Source of the DNA: Phenylobacterium sp.
Lineage (GTDB): Bacteria > Pseudomonadota > Alphaproteobacteria > Caulobacterales > Caulobacteraceae
Assembly: GCA_020401865.1 (NCBI GenBank)
Contig: JADCAS010000011.1
Location: 248,001-312,000 of the forward strand
Length of the DNA: 64,000 bases
Direction of reading: 5' to 3'
Each line of letters begins with the position of its first letter. Position 1 is the first letter of the stretch. Positions 9,098 through 17,683 of this stretch are shown one piece after another. A program made the translations under genes and the position numbers. The notes below the pieces were generated by a model. The model ran no database searches. It worked only from the letters and a program-made list of their open reading frames with translations, and was not told the DNA's origin.

Positions 9098-10840
9098 GTG
9101 CAGACCCCGCCCCTGACCGCCCTCGCCAAGCTCTTCGAGACCGCCAGACTGGCCGGGACGGCGCGCTGGTGGTGCCTGCCCGGGGGTCTGGACCTGTTCC
9201 GGCCCGGCGAGCCGGCGGCCGAGCTGCACCTGCTTCGGGCCGGGCGGCTGGGGGCCTTCCGGATCGAGGGGGGAGACGAGCCCCGCTTCCTCGGCGTGGT
9301 CCGCCCCGGCGAACCGGCGGGGGAGATGAGCCTGATCACGGGCGCTGTCCATTCCGGCCGCCTGACCGCCCTGCGGGACTCCGAGGTCGTGTCCCTGGAC
9401 AGGGAGGCCTTCTTCGCCGCCTGCGAGACCGACCCCGACATCATGACCGACCTGGCCCGCCTGATGGTCGGACGCGCCCGGGACGCCGGGCGCGCCACGG
9501 CCCTCGTAGAGCCGACGGTCTTCGGCTTTGTCGCCCAGGGCCCCATCGAGGACTTGAGGGGCTTCATCGAGCGCCTGGCGGATGGCATCCGGGCCGCCGG
9601 CTTCAGCGCCGCCGTCGCCGGTTCCGAGGCCGAGGACCAGGAGACCTCCTGGTTCTCCAATCTGGAGCATTCGGTCGACTACGCCCTCTATGTCGCCGGC
9701 CACGGCGAGGCCGGCTGGGCCGCCAAGATCGCCCGCCAGGTGGATCGCCTCTTCCGTGTGGGGCGGGGCGACTATCCGCCTCCGCCGGGCGCGGCGGCCC
9801 AAACCCCCGCCGCCCTGGGCGTGGGCGCCGAGCTCGTCCTGGTCCAGCCGGCGGGCATCCGCCGGCCGCGCGGCGCCGAGGCCTGGATGAGCGCGACCGG
9901 CGCGGTGGGCCTGACCCACCTGCGGCGGGGCGACCCCGGGGACCTCGCGCGCCTGGTGCGGCGTCTCACCGGCCGGGCGGTGGGCCTCGTCCTCTCCGGC
10001 GGCGGGGCCCGGGCCTACGCCCACATCGGCGTGATCCGCGCCCTGTCCGAACGCGGCGTGCCCATCGACCATGTGGGCGGCGCCTCCATGGGGGCGGTGA
10101 TCGCCGCGGGCCTGGCCCTCGGCTGGGAGCTGGACGAGCTCGAACAGCGCATCCGCCGGGCCTTCGTCGCCTCCAGTCCCCTCGATGACATCGCCTTTCC
10201 CATGCTGGCCATGACCCGGGGCGAGAAGGTCGCCCGCCGGCTCGAGGAGCACTTCGGCGACGTCCAGTTCGCCGACCTCTGGCGGCCCTGCTTCTGCGTC
10301 TCCTCCAACCTGACGACCGGCGCGCACCAGGTGCACAGGCGGGGTCTGGTGCGGGCCGCCCTGCGCGCCTCCATCTCCCTGCCCGGCCTCCTGCCCCCGG
10401 CCACCCAGGGCCAGAACGTCCTGGTGGACGGCGCGGTGCTCAAGAACCTGCCCGTGGACGTCATGCGCGGCGGCCTGTCAGGGCCCATCATCGGGGTCGA
10501 CGTCAGCCGCGGCCTGTCCATCACCGCCGCCGACATCGTCCGGCCGCGGTCCCTGCTGCGCTGGGTCCTGTCTGGCCAGTGGCGCAAGGGCCCGCCCATC
10601 GTCTCCCTGCTGATCCGCGCCGCCACCGTCTCTTCCGGACGGGACCTGGCCGCCGCCCGGGAAGGCGCCGACGTCCTCATCCTGCCTGAACTGGCCGGGG
10701 TCGAGATCCGGGACTGGAGCGCCTACGACCCCGCCGTGGCCGCCGGCTATACGGCCGCCCTCGCCTCCCTGGACCGGATCCCCGGACCCCTGGAGGACCT
10801 GCGCCGCCGCCCTTTGCAGCCCCCCGCCGCATCACCCTGA
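9098..10840 (+). CDS. cNMP-binding domain and patatin-like phospholipase (NTE family)
   Basis: An N-terminal cyclic-nucleotide-binding-like domain (about residues 20-130, with LFRPGEPAAELHLLRAGRLG) is joined to a C-terminal patatin domain. The patatin catalytic dyad is visible: the oxyanion loop SGGGARAYAHIG near residue 298, nucleophile motif GASMG near 328 and DGA near 444. Family members are esterases or phospholipases acting on membrane lipids. GTG 9098 gives 580 residues and starts after a G-rich stretch (9081-9085); the longer GTG start at 9035 would lie in the divergent promoter region. A large middle segment (about 135-285) resembles the linker of bacterial NTE proteins. Confidence 0.85.
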   Translation: MQTPPLTALAKLFETARLAGTARWWCLPGGLDLFRPGEPAAELHLLRAGRLGAFRIEGGDEPRFLGVVRPGEPAGEMSLITGAVHSGRLTALRDSEVVSLDREAFFAACETDPDIMTDLARLMVGRARDAGRATALVEPTVFGFVAQGPIEDLRGFIERLADGIRAAGFSAAVAGSEAEDQETSWFSNLEHSVDYALYVAGHGEAGWAAKIARQVDRLFRVGRGDYPPPPGAAAQTPAALGVGAELVLVQPAGIRRPRGAEAWMSATGAVGLTHLRRGDPGDLARLVRRLTGRAVGLVLSGGGARAYAHIGVIRALSERGVPIDHVGGASMGAVIAAGLALGWELDELEQRIRRAFVASSPLDDIAFPMLAMTRGEKVARRLEEHFGDVQFADLWRPCFCVSSNLTTGAHQVHRRGLVRAALRASISLPGLLPPATQGQNVLVDGAVLKNLPVDVMRGGLSGPIIGVDVSRGLSITAADIVRPRSLLRWVLSGQWRKGPPIVSLLIRAATVSSGRDLAAAREGADVLILPELAGVEIRDWSAYDPAVAAGYTAALASLDRIPGPLEDLRRRPLQPPAASP

Positions 10841-10849
10841 CGTGACGCG

Positions 10850-10870
10850 GCCCGTCTTGTCAGGACGGGC
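10850..10870 (+). terminator. Hairpin after the patatin gene
   Basis: Seven-base arms GCCCGTC and GACGGGC around a 7-base loop start 10 bases after the patatin stop. There is no T-run downstream, so Rho-independent termination is weakly supported; mRNA end protection is an alternative. Confidence 0.4.
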
Positions 10871-10906
10871 GAAGCAGGCGCAGTCTTGAGTCCTTGTCCA
10901 ACTCTT

Positions 10907-10923
10907 GAAAGGAGGTGATCCAG
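10907..10923 (+). promoter_or_regulatory. Extreme Shine-Dalgarno: 17-base complement of the 16S rRNA 3' end
   Basis: GAAAGGAGGTGATCCAG is the exact reverse complement of the conserved 3' end of bacterial 16S rRNA (CTGGATCACCTCCTTTC). Ordinary ribosome-binding sites in this window match 4-6 bases. The last base is the G of the GTG start codon at 10923, and the AGGAGG core ends 7 bases before that codon, a normal spacing. The bases beyond it do not continue as 16S sequence, so this is not an rRNA gene end. Confidence 0.75.
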
Positions 10924-10991
10924 TGTCTCATAGCAATGGCCTTTGCGCGGTAGCCGCGACCTGGACCTCCGTTAGTGGGGTCTGCGCCTAA
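10923..10991 (+). CDS. Small ORF (22 residues) with extreme ribosome-binding site
   Basis: GTG-initiated frame of 22 codons ending in TAA, preceded at ideal spacing by the 17-base 16S complement. The peptide begins MSHSNGLCAVAATW and contains two cysteines; I do not recognise it. The unit has its own terminator (11041-11073) and no other gene follows on this strand, so it is not a leader peptide for a downstream operon visible here. Either a translated microprotein, or an RNA whose function is ribosome or 16S binding, would fit. Existence as a gene is inferred from the ribosome-binding site, stop and terminator arrangement. Confidence 0.5.
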   Translation: MSHSNGLCAVAATWTSVSGVCA

Positions 10992-11032
10992 ACCTCTGAT
11001 CTGGCTTTAGGTCGCGCACCGCTCTGCGGTCC
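10987..11032 (+). ncRNA. Two hairpins in the 3' region of the small-ORF transcript
   Basis: CCTAAA (10987-10992) pairs with TTTAGG (11006-11011), with CC/GG extending it inward; this stem contains the TAA stop of the small ORF. Next, ACCGC-TCT-GCGGT forms a tight hairpin flanked by GTCG and CGAC. Together with the terminator hairpin this makes a compact structured 3' part, which would suit a small regulatory RNA. Pairing is read by eye; no covariation was available. Confidence 0.4.
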
Positions 11033-11040
11033 GACTATGG

Positions 11041-11073
11041 AAAGGCCGTCCTGGCGACAGGGCGGCCTTTTGT
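11041..11073 (+). terminator. Rho-independent terminator of the small-ORF unit
   Basis: AAAGGCCG pairs with CGGCCTTT, and inner CCTG with CAGG around GCGA; the 3' arm runs into TTTTGT. This is the clearest intrinsic terminator in the window. The 120 bases beyond it, to the methyltransferase stop, hold no gene that I can support. Confidence 0.75.
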
Positions 11074-11196
11074 ATTTCGGGAAGCTGTAGGGAGAAATGC
11101 CGCGAGCAAGGGGTGTGCACAGCGCGAACTACGCACGATCGCCCTGGACGAAAAGCAGGCAATGACGCGAGAACCTGCGGGCGACCGTATTCGGTG

Positions 11197-12264
11197 CTAA
11201 TGGGAAGCGTGGTGCGCCAAATGACCCCTGAAGGTATCCGCGATGATCTCACCCAGACGCACAGGCACCGCGTTGCCTATCAAGCGACCGAGCCGAGCGA
11301 ACGAGACCTGCTCTCCTTCATCTAGGAAAGCGTAGTCTGGCGGAAAGGTTTGCAAGATGGCAGCCTCACGTAGCGTGATCGCTCGATCTTGCTCTGGATG
11401 GCCGAACCGACCGTTGCCGTAGCCAAAGCACTGCGTGGTTATGGTCGGCGCTGGCTTGTCCCACTCCATGCGGCCGTAGACACTGGGATAGGTCGCCCCA
11501 GTAGACTTCTGATGACAAGCTGCGCGAAGGCTCTCCGGCCAATCCCGCCAGGTGCCGCCCGGCTTGGAAGCTTGGATCCGTTGGAGGTTAAGTGGACTGA
11601 GCTTGCAAGCTATGTGCAGCGGGTCGTCGCCGTCAGCCTGGCCGGCCCCTAAATGTGGAAGGCCGGCGATCTTCGAACGCACTGTCTCGATTGGCATGCC
11701 ACCTTCCGGCAGCGAAAGGCTCTCCTGGCAGAGTCTTGATGCCATGAGCACCATGCGCTTTCGCTTCTGCGGCACCCCAAGGCGCTCGCAATCCACCAAC
11801 GACCAAGTCACGTGATATCCGGTTAGCGCCTTTAGGAATTCGCCAAACACGCTGTGCAACAGGAGTTGAGGCACGTTCTCCATCGTGACCAGCTCCGGCT
11901 GCACCTCCCTGATCAAGCGCCCGAAGCTGGCCACAAGCGACCAATCGCCATCCTCGGCCTCTCCACCTTTCCTCCTACGGTCGCTTCGACTGTAGGTTGA
12001 GAAGGGCTGGCACGGTGCGCAGCCGGCGAGCAGCTTGATGCGGGCACCGCCGAAGAGTTCGAGGACCTCTTGGGCTGTTAGCTCATTGACATCACGCTCA
12101 ATGAACGCCGACGGCGAATTGTTGCGCTCGTAGGCGAAGCGGCACGAGCCGTCGAGATCTACGCCTGCGGCGACACTGATGCCGCCACGCCTAAAGCCGT
12201 GGGTCAGGCCGCCGACGCCGCAGAAAAGGTCCACGGCTTTGAGGGTGTTTGAAAGGTCGTTCAT
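11197..12264 (-). CDS. DNA (cytosine-5-)-methyltransferase
   Basis: A 355-residue C5-cytosine methyltransferase with the motifs in order: AVDLFCGVGGLTHGF (I), the catalytic PCQPFS with Cys85 (IV), ENVP at 129-132 (VI), QKRKR (VIII), the TLREAAILQTFP region (IX) and IGNAVP (X). The target-recognition region between VIII and IX is short. It is the last gene of an operon with HEPN and DUF262 genes, its ATG overlapping the HEPN stop by four bases. GC is visibly lower than in flanking core genes, which suggests transfer. No restriction endonuclease of classical type is adjacent. Confidence 0.93.
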   Translation of the reverse strand: MNDLSNTLKAVDLFCGVGGLTHGFRRGGISVAAGVDLDGSCRFAYERNNSPSAFIERDVNELTAQEVLELFGGARIKLLAGCAPCQPFSTYSRSDRRRKGGEAEDGDWSLVASFGRLIREVQPELVTMENVPQLLLHSVFGEFLKALTGYHVTWSLVDCERLGVPQKRKRMVLMASRLCQESLSLPEGGMPIETVRSKIAGLPHLGAGQADGDDPLHIACKLSPLNLQRIQASKPGGTWRDWPESLRAACHQKSTGATYPSVYGRMEWDKPAPTITTQCFGYGNGRFGHPEQDRAITLREAAILQTFPPDYAFLDEGEQVSFARLGRLIGNAVPVRLGEIIADTFRGHLAHHASH

Positions 12265-12971
12265 GCCGCTGCGACGAAGTGCTTCTGATCGACGTAGGTC
12301 TGGAAGCTCGTGGCGACCAATTCCATGAACTCGAGGGTGACATCAGCGATCTCGCGGATTTGTGCGAGGGTTAGGTCCCTTCCACCATCTAAGAAGGTGG
12401 TTTGGCCATGTGCTAGAGCGTTTCTCCGATACGCGAGGAATTGCAGCGGCCCCTTCTCTCCAAGGTCGTCTTTCTTCGCTAGCCTTCTGTACAAGTCGGG
12501 TTCGATTTGCAGTTGGACGCCCAGTCGCTCGGCGAAGGTGCGTATGCTTTCGTCGGTCCAAGTCCCGGTGGGTTTCCTAATTTCCTGGGGCCCCAACGGG
12601 CTATCTGCGAGGATTTTGGTCGAGAAAGTTTGGATTTTCTTGAGCCGCGCCGCCGCGTCGCCTTCGATACGGGCGACGCCGTGCTCGCGCAGCCACTCGC
12701 GACGTGCCTTCTCGGACCAGGTCTTGGGCGGTACCGTGCCGAATGCGTTTCCTACTATCTTTGTGGCCTGCGACATCACGGATTCGAGGACGTTGTAGAG
12801 ATGCACGATCAGGCTAGATTTCATCGTCAGTAGGTTTTCAACGGAAAGCCGAGTGCTCCCGATAGAGACGTCTTCTTCCCCAAAAATCTGATCCTCCAGC
12901 GACACCGCAAGCGCATGGTGGATGTCAAATTCTTCTGCACGCTCCCGGAGCATCATCAGGAGTTCAGTCAT
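12261..12971 (-). CDS. HEPN-domain protein, putative RNase (MAE_28990/MAE_18760-like)
   Basis: A 236-residue, mostly helical protein. The segment RRNALAHG carries the HEPN RNase signature R-x4-H (Arg183, Asn184, His188), in the same place as in MAE_28990-type HEPN proteins. HEPN domains are metal-independent RNases common in toxin-antitoxin, abortive-infection and restriction systems. The gene overlaps DUF262 upstream and the methyltransferase downstream by four bases each, so the three are translated as a coupled unit. Family membership is recognised from motif, length and DUF262 partner; RNase activity is inference. Confidence 0.75.
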   Translation of the reverse strand: MTELLMMLRERAEEFDIHHALAVSLEDQIFGEEDVSIGSTRLSVENLLTMKSSLIVHLYNVLESVMSQATKIVGNAFGTVPPKTWSEKARREWLREHGVARIEGDAAARLKKIQTFSTKILADSPLGPQEIRKPTGTWTDESIRTFAERLGVQLQIEPDLYRRLAKKDDLGEKGPLQFLAYRRNALAHGQTTFLDGGRDLTLAQIREIADVTLEFMELVATSFQTYVDQKHFVAAA

Positions 12972-14062
12972 GGGCCGACCAAAATATTCTTGACCAAATC
13001 GATCCGTCCTTCGAGCTTGGCCCTCACGTTTGCCCCATCAGAGACGACCACACGGTCGAACTCTGCGTCCCGCATCCTGCGCTCAGTCTCGTCTGGCCGC
13101 ACCTCTAAGCGAGGGTTCTCCTGGAGGGCCAAGGTCGAGCCGACAGATATGGCCTCGAACCTCACGCGAGGCACAGCATGGTTCGCTCTGCTCTTTTGGA
13201 AACCATAAGGAAACGTCTGCCGGACAAAATCCAGCATCAACTCGAATTCGCGGCGCATTCCGTCGATCATGTATGGATCGGCTGCGGCGGCAGCGTTCGC
13301 GGCCTTCAAATAGTCGTAGAGGAATTTTTTCGGCCGGTCGCGATATCCAGGGAAGCGTCCTTCCGGCGTAGAATTAGTGTTCACGTAGGCAAAGAAGCGG
13401 GTAACCAGCTCTTCTCTTTCGCGCTGGTCTACAGCCTTCTTTGACAGCGGCGTGGCGGCAACGAAGGACGGTGCTTCCGCCAGTTCCTTGATCAGATTGG
13501 TTACCAGGCCGGGCAATGAGCCTCGCCTAATTTCCGCCTCGTTGGCGGCGGTACCCGCCCTATTTATGCGGGCGAACATCTCCGCGCGCGTAGCCGGATC
13601 CGTGTCCGTGTTCAGCAGGATAGTCCTTATGGTGACGTCTTCCAACTTGTTGCGACGATCCTCGGCTAGGTCATTGAACTGAAATCCGTTCAACTCGGGG
13701 ACCAGGACCAGGTCGCGCAGGCGCAAGCCTTCCTTGAGGAAGGCGCGCATTGCCCTCATGCGCTGAGAGCCATCGACGATCTCCATGCGTCCGGCGTCCG
13801 TCTGGTAGAAAAACATGAAGGGGATAGGGAGGCCGACCAACAGAGATTCGATGAACTGCGACTTTTGCTCATCATTCCAGGCCAAATTGCGCTGGTATTC
13901 GGGAACAAAGTAGCGGCCCTCAGTGTCGTCGGCGAAACGCGCCACGTAGAGGGAAACTGGGTACTCCGCTATCGAGAACTTGACCTGTCGAGACACGGAA
14001 GACAGGACTTCCTCGGCGAGCTTTTTCGCGTCGTCGCTGGGACCGCCTTTTTTCTTTGCCAT
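12968..14062 (-). CDS. DUF262-domain protein (ParB/sulfiredoxin-like fold)
   Basis: The N-terminal DUF262 domain shows VPEYQRNLAWN (53-63) and IVDGSQRMRAM (95-105), the two hallmark motifs of the nucleotide-binding ParB/Srx-like fold found in GmrS of type IV restriction and in SspE and BrxU-type proteins. DUF1524, the usual HNH nuclease half, is absent; the C-terminal part (about 230-364) has no motif I know. ATG 14062 (MAKKKGG) gives 364 residues; upstream in-frame starts add a basic tail. First gene of the HEPN-methyltransferase operon. Confidence 0.85.
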   Translation of the reverse strand: MAKKKGGPSDDAKKLAEEVLSSVSRQVKFSIAEYPVSLYVARFADDTEGRYFVPEYQRNLAWNDEQKSQFIESLLVGLPIPFMFFYQTDAGRMEIVDGSQRMRAMRAFLKEGLRLRDLVLVPELNGFQFNDLAEDRRNKLEDVTIRTILLNTDTDPATRAEMFARINRAGTAANEAEIRRGSLPGLVTNLIKELAEAPSFVAATPLSKKAVDQREREELVTRFFAYVNTNSTPEGRFPGYRDRPKKFLYDYLKAANAAAAADPYMIDGMRREFELMLDFVRQTFPYGFQKSRANHAVPRVRFEAISVGSTLALQENPRLEVRPDETERRMRDAEFDRVVVSDGANVRAKLEGRIDLVKNILVGP

Positions 14063-14594
14063 TGTATTTCTGCGACTATCTTGCCAAGAACCAATGTCGC
14101 CGTAGCGACCAACTCGCCTAGCGTGAGCCTTTTCACGCCGACTCATTTCCTCGAAGGCTAGCCGATAACGCACCGTGAGGCATTACAGAACGGTAGGCAA
14201 CAGAGGTCGAGACTCTGGGGATGCCCGGGGGAGTACTTGGGACCGATACGCTCAAATGCCCACTGACTCAGCAACTTGGGGGTGGGGCAGCTAGCCGCTT
14301 GACAATGTATCGTTTTGGAAGGTCGAAGGAATGGACCCCAAAACCCACGAAATGGCTCCGCCAGTGATCCGGTTCTCACCGTTATCCTCGTAAGTCGCTG
14401 CTGGATTTATGACTTCCGAGCTCGCGCGGTAGCACTCTCCCATCGTCTTTGTGCGAAGCTGTGACTTCCACGATCGGTGTCGGGCGACTCGGGAAACCGG
14501 GCCGCCCGTCTCGTTCCGGTGCCCGTGTGCGGCTGTGACCGGCGGGTAAAACGGAGGACAGGGGATGCAGGCCGAGGACCAAGCCTCGGTCGCC
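14063..14594. other. Non-coding boundary of the accessory segment
   Basis: About 530 bases without a supported gene. GC is moderate, rising to the core level near 14500. A TTGACA at 14295-14300 on the plus strand lacks a good -10 partner. The promoter for the DUF262 operon should lie in the right-to-left direction here, but I cannot place it with confidence. I see no tRNA, integrase or direct-repeat attachment site. Confidence 0.5.
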
Positions 14595-15752
14595 TCAGGC
14601 GCCGATCAGCTCGCGGCCGATCAGGTAGCGGCGGATCTCGTTGGTGCCGGCGCCGATGTCGTAGAGCTTGGCGTCGCGCAAGAGGCGCTCGGCGGGGAAG
14701 TCGCGGGTGTAGCCGGCGCCGCCCAGGGCCTGGATGGCCTCCAGCGCCACCTTCACGGCGTTCTCCGAGGCCAGGAGGATGGCGCCGGCGGCGTCGTGGC
14801 GGGTGGCCAGGCCCGCATCGCAGGCCTGCGCCACGGCGTAGACATAGGCCCGGGCCGAGTTCAGGGCCACGTACATGTCCGCCACCTTGGCCTGCATGAG
14901 CTGGAAGGCGCCGATGGCCTGGCCGAACTGTTTCCGCTCCCGCACATAGGGCAGCACGAGGTCCAGGGCCGCCTGCATGATTCCCAGGGGCCCGGCGGCC
15001 AGGACGGCCCGCTCATAGTCCAGGCCGCTCATCAGCACGCCGACGCCGCCATTGACGGGGCCCATGACATTCTCTTCCGGCACCTCGCAGTCCTGGAAGA
15101 CCAGTTCAGCCGTGTCGGAGCCGCGCATGCCCATCTTGTCCAGCTTGGGGCTGGTGGAGAAGCCGGCCATGCCGCGCTCCACCAGGAAGGCGGTGATGCC
15201 CCGGGGGCCGGCGTCCGGCTCGGTGCGGGCATAGACCACCAGGACATCGGCGTGGGGGCCGTTGGTGATCCAGAACTTGGTCCCGTTGAGCACATAGCGA
15301 TCGCCCCGCCGCTCGGCCCGCAGGCGCATGGAGACGACGTCCGAGCCCGACCCCGCCTCGCTCATGGCCAGGGCGCCCACATGCTCGCCCGAGATCAGGC
15401 GGGGCAGATGGCGGGCCTTCTGGGCCGGCGTCCCCCAGCGGCGGATCTGGTTCACGCAGAGGTTGGAGTGAGCGCCGTAGGACAGGCCCACCGAGGCCGA
15501 GGCCCGGGAGATCTCCTCCATGGCCACCACGTGCTCGAGATAGCCCAGGCCCGCCCCGCCATCCTCTTCCTCCACCGTGATCCCCAGGAGGCCGAGCGCG
15601 CCCATCTCCGGCCAGAGGTCCCGGGGGAAGGCGTTGTCGCGGTCGATGGAAGCGGCGCGCGGGGCGATGCGCTCGGCGGCGAAGCGGGCGACCGAGGCGC
15701 GCAGGGCGTCCGCGGTCTCGCCCAGGGCGAAGTCGAAGGTCGGCTGGCTCAT
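14595..15752 (-). CDS. liuA: Isovaleryl-CoA dehydrogenase
   Basis: Flavoenzyme oxidising isovaleryl-CoA to 3-methylcrotonyl-CoA, the step just before the LiuB/LiuD carboxylase. The 385 residues show the acyl-CoA dehydrogenase signatures [11 protein letters not shown] and KFWITNGP, and [13 protein letters not shown], whose Glu247 corresponds to the unusual catalytic base position of isovaleryl-CoA dehydrogenases. C-terminal [17 protein letters not shown] is typical. It is on the same strand as liuBCD but 5.6 kb away, separated by the patatin gene and the accessory segment. Confidence 0.93.
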   Translation of the reverse strand: MSQPTFDFALGETADALRASVARFAAERIAPRAASIDRDNAFPRDLWPEMGALGLLGITVEEEDGGAGLGYLEHVVAMEEISRASASVGLSYGAHSNLCVNQIRRWGTPAQKARHLPRLISGEHVGALAMSEAGSGSDVVSMRLRAERRGDRYVLNGTKFWITNGPHADVLVVYARTEPDAGPRGITAFLVERGMAGFSTSPKLDKMGMRGSDTAELVFQDCEVPEENVMGPVNGGVGVLMSGLDYERAVLAAGPLGIMQAALDLVLPYVRERKQFGQAIGAFQLMQAKVADMYVALNSARAYVYAVAQACDAGLATRHDAAGAILLASENAVKVALEAIQALGGAGYTRDFPAERLLRDAKLYDIGAGTNEIRRYLIGRELIGA

Positions 15753-15797
15753 GGTCAGTGAGTTACCACGCAGGCCCGCAGGGGGCGAGGCGGACCG

Positions 15798-17225
15798 TCA
15801 GAGCAGGATCAGGCTGGCTATGCCCAGCAGGGCCAGGAAACCCATGAAATCGGTGGCGAAGGTCACCAGCACGGAGGACGAGACCGCCGGGTCCCGACCC
15901 AGCCGGTCCAGGATGATCGGCGCGAGGATCCCCGCCAGGGCGGCGACGAAGAAGTTGGCGATGATCGCCAGACCCACCGTCACCGCGAGCCCCGGGTCCT
16001 GGAAGAGGGCCAGGACGGCCGCCACCATCAGGACCGCCAGCACCGATCCGTTCAGGAGACCCGCCATCACCTCCCGCAGGATGATCCGGGCGGAATTGGC
16101 GGCGTTCAGCTCGCGGCTGGACAGGGCGCGCACCGCCACCGCCAGGGTCTGGGTGCCGGCATTGCCCCCGAGGGACGAGACGATGGGCATGAGGATGGCC
16201 AGGGCGATCACCTGGGCGATGGCCCCCTGGAAGGCGCCGATCACGCTGGAGGCCACGGCCGCCGTCCCGAGGTTGAGCACCAGCCAGGGCAGGCGCGAGC
16301 GCACGGCGCCCGCCAGGCTGGCGTCGCGCCCCACGTCGGACACGCCGGCCAGGGCCAGGATGTCCTCCTCGCCCTCTTCCCGGATGACGCCGACGATGTC
16401 GTCCACCGTCAGCTGGCCCACGAGCCGCCCGCCGGGCTCCACCACCGGGGCCGAGATCAGGTGGTACTTGTTGAAGATGTAAGCCGCTTCTTCCTGGTCC
16501 ATGCCTACCGGGATCTCGGTCAGGGGCTCCATGATCCGCGCCAGGGGGGTGTCGCGATCGTGGCGGAGGAGGCGGCTGACCGGCACCCCGCCCAGCGGCC
16601 GGTGCGAGGGGTCCACCACATAGACGTCGAAGAACAGCTCCGGCATGTCGTCGCCGGCCTTCAGGAAGTGGTCGAGGGCCTGGCCGACGGTCCAGAACTG
16701 GGGCGCGGAGGCGACCTCGCGCTGCATCAGGCGGCCCGCGGTCTCATCCTCGTAGGCCAGCGAGGTCTCGATGGCGGCGCGGTCGATGTCCGGCAGGGCC
16801 GCAAGCACCTGCGCGCGCTTGTCCGCCTCCAGGTCCTCCATCAGGTCGACGGCGTCGTCAGAGTCCATCTCGCCGAGGGCCCGCACCAGGGTGGCCGAGG
16901 GCATGCGCTCCAGGAGGTCCTCGCGGATCTCCGGCTCGATCTCCGCCAGGATCTCGGCCAGGGCCTCGGGGTCGAGGTGGGCCATCACCTCCTCGCGGTC
17001 CGAGGCCGAGAGGAAGCCCATCAGGTCGGCGACGTCGGCGGGGTGGAGGGCGGCCAGAAGCTCGCGCAGGCGCTCGGCGTCGCCGCGGTCGGCGGCGTCC
17101 ACCACCAGGGCGACGAAGTCAGGATTGAGGGCGTAGTCGTCGCCGAGGGCGAGGTCCTCAAGGTCCTCGGCGGCCTCGGTCGCCACAAGGTCGTCACGCA
17201 GGGGATGTTCAGCGTCGCGGCTCAT
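15798..17225 (-). CDS. mgtE: Magnesium transporter MgtE
   Basis: A 475-residue Mg2+ channel of the inner membrane. Order: acidic N-terminal superhelical domain (about 30-155, HPADVADLM and DSDDAVDLMEDL), paired CBS domains (about 160-285) and five membrane helices (about 310-475), with the pore motif region SSLGGNAGTQTLAV. The N and CBS domains gate the pore by binding intracellular Mg2+. Length and order match the family. It stands as a single gene upstream of liuA with 45 bases between. Confidence 0.93.
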   Translation of the reverse strand: MSRDAEHPLRDDLVATEAAEDLEDLALGDDYALNPDFVALVVDAADRGDAERLRELLAALHPADVADLMGFLSASDREEVMAHLDPEALAEILAEIEPEIREDLLERMPSATLVRALGEMDSDDAVDLMEDLEADKRAQVLAALPDIDRAAIETSLAYEDETAGRLMQREVASAPQFWTVGQALDHFLKAGDDMPELFFDVYVVDPSHRPLGGVPVSRLLRHDRDTPLARIMEPLTEIPVGMDQEEAAYIFNKYHLISAPVVEPGGRLVGQLTVDDIVGVIREEGEEDILALAGVSDVGRDASLAGAVRSRLPWLVLNLGTAAVASSVIGAFQGAIAQVIALAILMPIVSSLGGNAGTQTLAVAVRALSSRELNAANSARIILREVMAGLLNGSVLAVLMVAAVLALFQDPGLAVTVGLAIIANFFVAALAGILAPIILDRLGRDPAVSSSVLVTFATDFMGFLALLGIASLILL

Positions 17226-17290
17226 GCGGACCTGCCCTCCCGGCGCTATGCGTGACTGATCGGACCCTGTCCCCGGACTCTCTGGCTCAC

Positions 17291-17375
17291 TGGTGCGGTC
17301 GAGAAGACTCGAACTTCCACGGGTTGCCCCACAGCGACCTCAACGCTGCGCGTCTACCAATTCCGCCACGACCGC
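17291..17375 (-). tRNA. tRNA-Leu(GAG)
   Basis: Read on the minus strand, a 7-base acceptor stem GCGGTCG/CGACCGC encloses a D arm (GGCGGAATTGGTAGAC), an anticodon arm CAGCG-TTGAGGT-CGCTG with anticodon GAG, a long variable arm as expected for Leu, and the T arm with GTTCGAGTC. The 3' CCA is encoded (17291-17293 on the plus strand read TGG). All parts are complete. Confidence 0.95.
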
Positions 17376-17428
17376 TCGTGGTGAGCGGGGGCCGTATCAA
17401 AGCCGGAGGGCTTTGTGAAGCCGCCCGA

Positions 17429-17683
17429 TCAGGAATTGCCGCCGGCCATGAAGTCATAGACGTTCGCCGCCCGGGTCACGGTGATGGCGATCCGGTCGTC
17501 GCTGATCTGGATTTCCCCCCGGGCGACCGGGTGGTTGTTGGCCAGGATCCAGACCTCGTCATTGACGCCGGCGTCCAGCGGAATCACCGCACCGCGGCCC
17601 ATGCGGAGCAGTTGAGCCATGGGCAGGTTGGACCGGCCCAGAACCACGGCGATGTCGACATTGACGGCGTTGATCTGGCCCAA
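17429..17683 (-). CDS. FliN/FliM-family (SpoA domain) motor-switch-like protein
   Basis: An 84-residue protein made almost entirely of a SpoA/FliN C-terminal domain: [28 protein letters not shown] then [23 protein letters not shown]. Such domains form the lower C-ring of the flagellar switch or type III secretion sorting platform. The start is TTG with GAGGGG 7 bases upstream; no better start exists before an in-frame stop. No other flagellar genes are near, so whether this is the main FliN or a free-standing paralogue cannot be told. Confidence 0.75.
   Translation of the reverse strand: MGQINAVNVDIAVVLGRSNLPMAQLLRMGRGAVIPLDAGVNDEVWILANNHPVARGEIQISDDRIAITVTRAANVYDFMAGGNS

Noticed and set aside
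10907-10923. End of a 16S rRNA gene on the minus strand
   Set aside because: Only 17 bases match; the adjacent sequence on the 16S side does not continue as rRNA and encodes a small ORF on the plus strand instead.
14063-14594. Attachment site or integrase for the accessory segment
   Set aside because: No tRNA, recombinase gene or matching direct repeat could be found at either end.
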